Positions 60,171-64,000 of a stretch of 64,000 nucleotides of DNA are shown in pieces. A program made the translations under genes and the position numbers. This DNA is from Arthrobacter sp. ISL-30 (GTDB lineage Bacteria; Actinomycetota; Actinomycetes; Actinomycetales; Micrococcaceae). Under the pieces are notes generated by a model. That model was given only the letters and a program-made list of their open reading frames with translations, had not been told where the DNA came from and ran no database searches. The stretch is taken from positions 1 to 64,000 of the forward strand of contig NZ_JAGGPK010000054.1 in NCBI RefSeq assembly GCF_018613855.1. The letters are read 5' to 3'. Position 1 is the first letter of the stretch. Each line of letters opens with the position of its first letter.

Positions 60171-60380
60171 ATGGCACGATCAGTTAGCCGCAGCGCGCGA
60201 ACCGGACGTTTTGTAACCAAAGCGACTGCCGCCAGATCTCCACGGACGACAATCACTGAACGGGTTGGTGCCGGGACCGGAAATAGCCGAAGTGTTAATC
60301 GTTCGGCATCAACGGGACGGTTCGTCACTGATGCGACAGTTCGGCGTAACCCCGGCGGGACCATAACCCAGCAGGTCTGA
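60171..60380 (+). CDS. Small protein with two internal repeats
   Basis: 69 residues from ATG 60171 (GAGGAGG seven bases upstream; the longer frame to 60081 reads as leader). Two copies of one unit: RSARTGRFVTKATAARSPRT and RSASTGRFVTDATVRRNPGG, joined by a Gly-rich linker. Similar short repeat proteins occur widely on bacterial plasmids and chromosomes without known function. A hairpin (GGCGCCC-6-GGGCGCC, 60117-60136) lies upstream. It precedes a DUF3892 gene. Confidence 0.75.
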   Translation: MARSVSRSARTGRFVTKATAARSPRTTITERVGAGTGNSRSVNRSASTGRFVTDATVRRNPGGTITQQV

Positions 60381-60402
60381 TCTCCCTCAGCAAGGAGATC
60401 AG
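60377..60402 (+). terminator. Hairpin between the repeat protein and DUF3892 genes
   Basis: CTGATCTCC-CTCAGCAA-GGAGATCAG, 9-bp perfect stem that starts inside the stop codon region of the repeat protein. No T-run, so it may be an attenuator. Confidence 0.55.
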
Positions 60403-60449
60403 GGTAACGCGGGAACACGTAGAGGCAGTCAAATAACTAGGAGTAATCC

Positions 60450-60731
60450 ATGGCGGTAAGAATTACCCACGTGCGGGTTGAAGGATTCCCAGAGGATCAT
60501 CAACACATTACGAGCTACAAGTGGGTCAATGAAGCAGATAACGGCAGCGGAACCAGCACGAAGCCGGCAATGGTCGAATTTATCGATGTAAAGAAGGGCC
60601 GGGCGTACGTAGGATCTGGCTCCTCAAGAGTGGAGGTCGGCGTAGTTCGGCCCCAATCTGCAGCTCCGTATCTTCGGACCTACGCTGATCAGCAATGGAC
60701 TAACAACCTTCTGTCGTTGCCCAGATTCTAA
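60450..60731 (+). CDS. DUF3892 protein
   Basis: 93 residues matching the DUF3892 pattern: VRITHVRVEGFPEDHQHITS, YKWVNEADNG, AMVEFIDVKKGRAYVGSG, VEVGVVRPQSAAPYLRTYAD, ending QWTNNLLSLPRF. Widespread short protein, function unknown. Its pairing with the repeat protein suggests a joint role. AACTAGGAG before the ATG. Confidence 0.85.
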   Translation: MAVRITHVRVEGFPEDHQHITSYKWVNEADNGSGTSTKPAMVEFIDVKKGRAYVGSGSSRVEVGVVRPQSAAPYLRTYADQQWTNNLLSLPRF

Positions 60732-60744
60732 GGTTCATTGCCAG

Positions 60745-60782
60745 CGCCAAGACCCCTGGGAAACTCCTTGGGGGTCTTGGCG
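60745..60782 (+). terminator. Strong terminator hairpin after DUF3892
   Basis: CGCCAAGACCCC / GGGGTCTTGGCG, 12-bp perfect stem with a 14-nt loop, 13 bases after the stop. Confidence 0.8.
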
Positions 60783-60801
60783 TTGGAGTGACACTGAGTT
60801 C

Positions 60802-60922
60802 GCTGTCCACAGCCGGGGACAATCCTGATGGGTTATCCACCGCTACTGCTGCTGAGGGAGCTTTCCCGATGGCTCCCGATTCCAGCCGTGGATAACCCGG
60901 ATTGACCCCAACTATGGACAGC
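60802..60922 (+). repeat. P palindromic repeat, copy 3
   Basis: About 120-bp imperfect palindrome with nested arms GCTGTCCACAG / CTATGGACAGC, GGGGACAAT / ATTGACCCC, GGGTTATCCAC / GTGGATAACCC and GAGGGAGC / GGCTCCC. Lacks the R and Z flanks seen at the other two copies. Ends 38 bases before the stop of the minus-strand DUF4913 gene. Confidence 0.8.
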
Positions 60923-60960
60923 CCGCGTGGTCACCGTGAGCGGTGGCTGAAAAACCCGGT

Positions 60961-61383
60961 TTAGAACAGCCCCGAGGGCGGTTCCTCACAGGGCAGGGGT
61001 ACGAGTTTGGAGCGGTGGCCGTCGTCCGGGCTGCAGCCCCTGAACGGCCCATCAGTTGAGAGCAGGACCGACATGTGGTGGTCTGCGTGGTCGCGCCACC
61101 AGACGCTCATTCCTGTGGTGCCGTCCAGGCGCAGGAACTCCCATGCCCGCCAGAGCGCTTCTAGGCGGCTGATCGCTTCTGCGTGCTTCCACCACTGGGG
61201 GCACCAGGTCACCCCGCCCTGGACGTTGAGCTGCCGGCGGTAGCTGGTGGCCAGCTTGCCGCTGACGAATTCAGCCACGTTCGGATAGAACAGCTCAGGG
61301 GCGTCCGGTTCCTCCTCGGCCGGTTCCATGGGGGCAGTGGTGTCATCGAGCTCGTCGTCCCACTCCCCCAGGCCCTCACTCAT
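60961..61383 (-). CDS. DUF4913 protein of the transfer operon
   Basis: 140 residues from ATG 61383, overlapping the stop of the coupling-protein gene. Pattern typical of DUF4913: LFYPNVAEFVSGKLATSYRR, VTWCPQWWKHAEAISRLEAL, WRAWEFLRLDGTTGMSVWWR and DHADHHMSVL. Common in actinobacterial conjugative elements next to TraG-like proteins; function unknown. Confidence 0.87.
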   Translation of the reverse strand: MSEGLGEWDDELDDTTAPMEPAEEEPDAPELFYPNVAEFVSGKLATSYRRQLNVQGGVTWCPQWWKHAEAISRLEALWRAWEFLRLDGTTGMSVWWRDHADHHMSVLLSTDGPFRGCSPDDGHRSKLVPLPCEEPPSGLF

Positions 61384-63145
61384 TGGAGGCACCCGCAGCG
61401 ATCCACCGGTTCCCGGCCGCGGCCGCCGGCTTGTTCGCCGGGTCGTGTGCGGCGATGGAGGCCCGTACCGCATCAGCCTGCGGACCGCTCATCCAGGGCA
61501 CCGTTTCCAGCAGCGCGGCTGGGGCGCCGGAGGCGAACATGACGGCCCGGCCGCGAGGGAACGCGGCCAGGTCCGAAACGTCCAGGGTGCGTTCTTTGCG
61601 GTCGTCGTCGTGGCTGTAGGAGGTGCCTTGTTTGGAGCGGCTTCTGGTCATGTTGGAGTACCGGTATTCGCCCACGAGCTGAGCGAGTTCGTTCAGGAAC
61701 TCGGCCTCGGCGACACCGCCGCCGTAGACCTTGATGTTGGAGGCGGACCAGAGCTTGCGCATGCCCTCGCGGCCCCACACTTCGACGCCCTGGGACCAGG
61801 ACTGGAGGATAGTCATCAGGACGATGCCCCGGGAGCCGTAGTGGCTGTAGAGGTTTGGCAGCTCGCGCCAGCGGCAGACGTTGGCTGCTTCGTCCAGAAC
61901 ACCGACCATGGGCGTGGCCAGTCGGCCGCCGGGTGAATGGACGGCGAGTTCTTCGGCGGCCTCGACCGTGGCCACGGTCAGCGCCGTCACCAGCGGGCCG
62001 GCGGTGCCTTTGCCTTCCTTGGACAGGCTGTACAGGGTGCCTTTGGAGCGGACGAATTCAGCCGGGTCGAACTGGGGCCTGTCGTCCTTCTTCCCTTGGG
62101 GCGTTACCCAGCGTGCGACTTGGCGGTTGGTGAGGCAGGAGGCCATTTGCAGGGCTGTGCCGTACACGCCGCCGCGTTGCTTCTCGGGGGCGTTGATCAC
62201 GCCTCCGACAGCGTTGGAGGTCTGGGTGAAGCCGTGGGCTTTGAGGATGTCCACTGCTTCATCGTCCGCGGGCCGGGTCAGCCAGGTGTGCACCTGGGTG
62301 ATCGGGCGGTCGTCTAGGGCTGCGGCGAGCAGGAGCCCGGCGAGGAGATCCTGGCCGGCGGGGTCGAAGTAGGCGTCCGTTTTGGCGTCCGGGCCGCGGG
62401 AACCGGCGGCGAAGTGGTCGGCCAGGCGTGCTGCCTTCACCTCGTCGGTGACGTAGGACAGGGGGTTCCACCACCACGTGGGTTCCTCGAGGGCGACGGA
62501 CTGCGGGTCGAACACCCACACGGGTCCTTCGGCGGCGCGGACGTCGCGGGTTCCGTCCACGATGTCCCGCTTGTTCGAGGTCACCAGCGCGGCGCCGGGG
62601 GCGGCGAGGATCGCCGGGATCGCCCGGGAGGTGGTCTTGCCCGTTCTGGGTCCCCAGATGTCGATGTGCATGTCTTCCCAGGAGCCGTAGACCATCTGCC
62701 CGCCGAGGACGGTCTTGCCGACCGGGACGCCAGGTGAGCCCTTTACTCCGAGGCGTTCGGCGGTGGCCGTGGCACCGCGCAGGCTCAGGGCTCGCAGGTC
62801 GCGGCCTTTGGCCATGTGCTGGGCCGCGGCGTCCACACGGGAACGCTTGGACCGCCGGCGCAGCACCCCACGGACCACCAGAACGGCCACAAGGACGATG
62901 AGGACGCCGAAGCCGGCCAGTACCCAGGTGGCGGCCGCCGGCCACGTGACCTTCTGCGAGATCAGGCCGAAGACCAATTCAAACGGGTTCGCCGGCAGCT
63001 CCTGGCCATCCTTGGACAGGATCGAGCCTAGGTGCACGGCGCCGGCCACCGAGCCGACACCGAGCACCACGACGGTGATGAAGACCCACAGCAGGATGGT
63101 TTCGCCATCCATCGCCGAACGCTTGCCGCTGCTTGGTGCACCCAT
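61376..63145 (-). CDS. Type IV coupling protein (TraG/VirD4 family)
   Basis: 589 residues from ATG 63145, overlapping the stop of the upstream ATPase gene (TGATG). Two N-terminal membrane segments (about residues 16-38 and 72-95). Walker A GPRTGKTT at 165-172 after MHIDIW. The Walker B-like motif is MVGVLDEAANV; LYSHYGSRGIVLMTILQSWS follows as in TraG/VirD4 proteins. It would bring the relaxosome to the transfer channel, so it is the natural partner of the relaxase at 3285. Confidence 0.93.
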   Translation of the reverse strand: MGAPSSGKRSAMDGETILLWVFITVVVLGVGSVAGAVHLGSILSKDGQELPANPFELVFGLISQKVTWPAAATWVLAGFGVLIVLVAVLVVRGVLRRRSKRSRVDAAAQHMAKGRDLRALSLRGATATAERLGVKGSPGVPVGKTVLGGQMVYGSWEDMHIDIWGPRTGKTTSRAIPAILAAPGAALVTSNKRDIVDGTRDVRAAEGPVWVFDPQSVALEEPTWWWNPLSYVTDEVKAARLADHFAAGSRGPDAKTDAYFDPAGQDLLAGLLLAAALDDRPITQVHTWLTRPADDEAVDILKAHGFTQTSNAVGGVINAPEKQRGGVYGTALQMASCLTNRQVARWVTPQGKKDDRPQFDPAEFVRSKGTLYSLSKEGKGTAGPLVTALTVATVEAAEELAVHSPGGRLATPMVGVLDEAANVCRWRELPNLYSHYGSRGIVLMTILQSWSQGVEVWGREGMRKLWSASNIKVYGGGVAEAEFLNELAQLVGEYRYSNMTRSRSKQGTSYSHDDDRKERTLDVSDLAAFPRGRAVMFASGAPAALLETVPWMSGPQADAVRASIAAHDPANKPAAAAGNRWIAAGASNE

Positions 63146-64000
63146 CAGTTGTCCCCTTCGCCGGTCCGGCTGATCGTCCAGCGCTTGTTTGTATCGTGGA
63201 GCGATTTTTCGACGCTGGTTAGCTTGAGTGCGACCGGGATACCGGGGCGGCCGCCGACTTTGAAGAGGAACTTGCCCAGGCCCGGGCGGACCCGTTTGCG
63301 GGAGCCGCCGACGTCGGTCCATGACCCAGGGTCAGCCCAGGAGATGAGGCGGGCTTGTTCGGCCCGGGAGAGGGGGACGGCTTTGTTGAGTTTTTCCATT
63401 TCGGCTCCGGGGAGCGCGCCGCAGACGACCATGCCGGAGCGTTCGACGAAACCGCGCGCTTTCATCCGCTCGGACTCCGTCGGCAGGGCTTCGAGGTCGC
63501 TCATGGTGTGCGTGATCATGGCCTGCCCGACGCCCTCCGTGCGGTTGAGCCGGGTGAGTGAGTCGACCCGGTCGACCATGCCTTCACCGGAGCGAAGGGC
63601 CCGCCAGAGTTCGTCCATGACGACGAAGTAGTTCCGGCGGGGCTCCAGGCCGGCGTCGGCCAGGGTGTGGGCGACCTGGACGGTGGCGAACCCGGTTGAC
63701 CAGCAGGCCAGCAGGCAGGCCGCTTGAATGTCGCGCTGGGTGTCGGAGATTCCGGAGAGGTCGAAGACCACGGGTTTGGTCAGGTCCATTGGCTGATCGG
63801 TGGGCTGGGAGAACATGTCGGAGAACCGGCCCGAGCCGTTCAGGGAGTACAGCGACTGGCGGAGCTGGTCGGTCGCGTCGAGGTAGCGGCTCATGTCGCC
63901 GCGGTCCAGGGCGATGGCCCGAAGTTCGTCGGGGGCGTCTTTGATGACCTCGATCAGGTCCCCGATCAGGGGGACACGGTCCAGGCGCTCGTCCAGGATG
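63145..64000 (-). CDS. VirB4/TraC-like conjugation ATPase, C-terminal part (runs off the window)
   Basis: The frame is open to the window end, well beyond the internal ATG at 63894, so only the C-terminal ~285 residues are seen. Walker B region: NYFVVMDELWRALRSGEG, followed by the arginine-finger-like RLNRTEGVGQAMITHTMSDL. PVVFDLSGISDTQRDIQAAC is the strand before it. VirB4-type ATPases energise the type IV secretion channel. Coupled by TGATG to the coupling-protein gene. Confidence 0.87.
   Translation of the reverse strand, partial: ILDERLDRVPLIGDLIEVIKDAPDELRAIALDRGDMSRYLDATDQLRQSLYSLNGSGRFSDMFSQPTDQPMDLTKPVVFDLSGISDTQRDIQAACLLACWSTGFATVQVAHTLADAGLEPRRNYFVVMDELWRALRSGEGMVDRVDSLTRLNRTEGVGQAMITHTMSDLEALPTESERMKARGFVERSGMVVCGALPGAEMEKLNKAVPLSRAEQARLISWADPGSWTDVGGSRKRVRPGLGKFLFKVGGRPGIPVALKLTSVEKSLHDTNKRWTISRTGEGDN

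Noticed and set aside
1..64000. CRISPR arrays, rRNA and tRNA genes
   Set aside because: No regularly spaced repeat array and no recognisable cloverleaf or rRNA sequence was seen on reading.

Overview
The window looks like part of a large, GC-rich plasmid of an Arthrobacter-type actinobacterium (Micrococcaceae). The case for a plasmid is a ParB-like partition gene, a MobC plus relaxase mobilisation locus with a hairpin-rich oriT candidate (left end), a VirD4/TraG coupling protein plus a VirB4-like ATPase (right end), a HigB/HigA addiction module and small repeat-bearing plasmid proteins. Between these plasmid functions sit catabolic modules separated by dispersed repeats and gene fragments. 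I saw no rRNA, tRNA or CRISPR array. The host assignment is inference from gene content; no search was run.

Layout. (1) 0-7.2 kb: parB-like gene split by a frameshift, small HTH and accessory genes, oriT candidate, mobC, relaxase, coiled-coil partner, a helicase-associated-domain protein. (2) 7.3-16.1 kb, module A: RraA-like aldolase/decarboxylase and a five-gene minus-strand operon (2-hydroxyacid dehydrogenase, two-subunit ThDP 2-oxoacid decarboxylase, aldehyde dehydrogenase, small protein), divergent from an MHS-type MFS transporter, then a TetR regulator and an AEC carrier. The gene order suits oxidation of a 2-hydroxyacid through a 2-oxoacid and an aldehyde to a carboxylate. (3) 16.1-20.2 kb: a small cassette between ~100-bp direct repeats, prephenate dehydratase, and a serine resolvase. 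(4) 20.4-26.1 kb: second helicase-associated-domain protein, IS21 remnant, zinc-ribbon protein, three GAF-ANTAR regulators with two related small partner proteins; the block ends with a fragment of the resolvase 3' end. (5) 26.2-38.6 kb: DUF3616 protein, then module C: aconitase, small protein, NADP-isocitrate dehydrogenase, isocitrate/isopropylmalate-dehydrogenase-family enzyme, a ferric-type ABC importer and a GntR regulator. (6) 39.7-57.3 kb, module D: D-glucarate/aldarate catabolism (two glucarate dehydratases, 5-dehydro-4-deoxyglucarate dehydratase, 2,5-dioxovalerate dehydrogenase), two 2-hydroxyacid dehydrogenases, a complete oligopeptide-type ABC importer plus an orphan second binding protein, LysR regulator, TauE exporter. 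(7) 57.3-64 kb: decayed binding-protein tail, small proteins, HigBA, DUF3892 pair, DUF4913, T4CP and VirB4-like ATPase.

How it fits together. Modules A, C and D appear to import organic acids and feed them into the TCA cycle near 2-oxoglutarate and succinate. A small protein family (three copies, DW-family below) occurs twice inside catabolic operons and once in the repeat-bounded cassette. Module borders carry dispersed motifs (R, P and Z) that also bracket the resolvase gene, which suggests assembly of the region by recombination at these repeats. Several genes carry frameshifts, which are either real decay or sequencing error.
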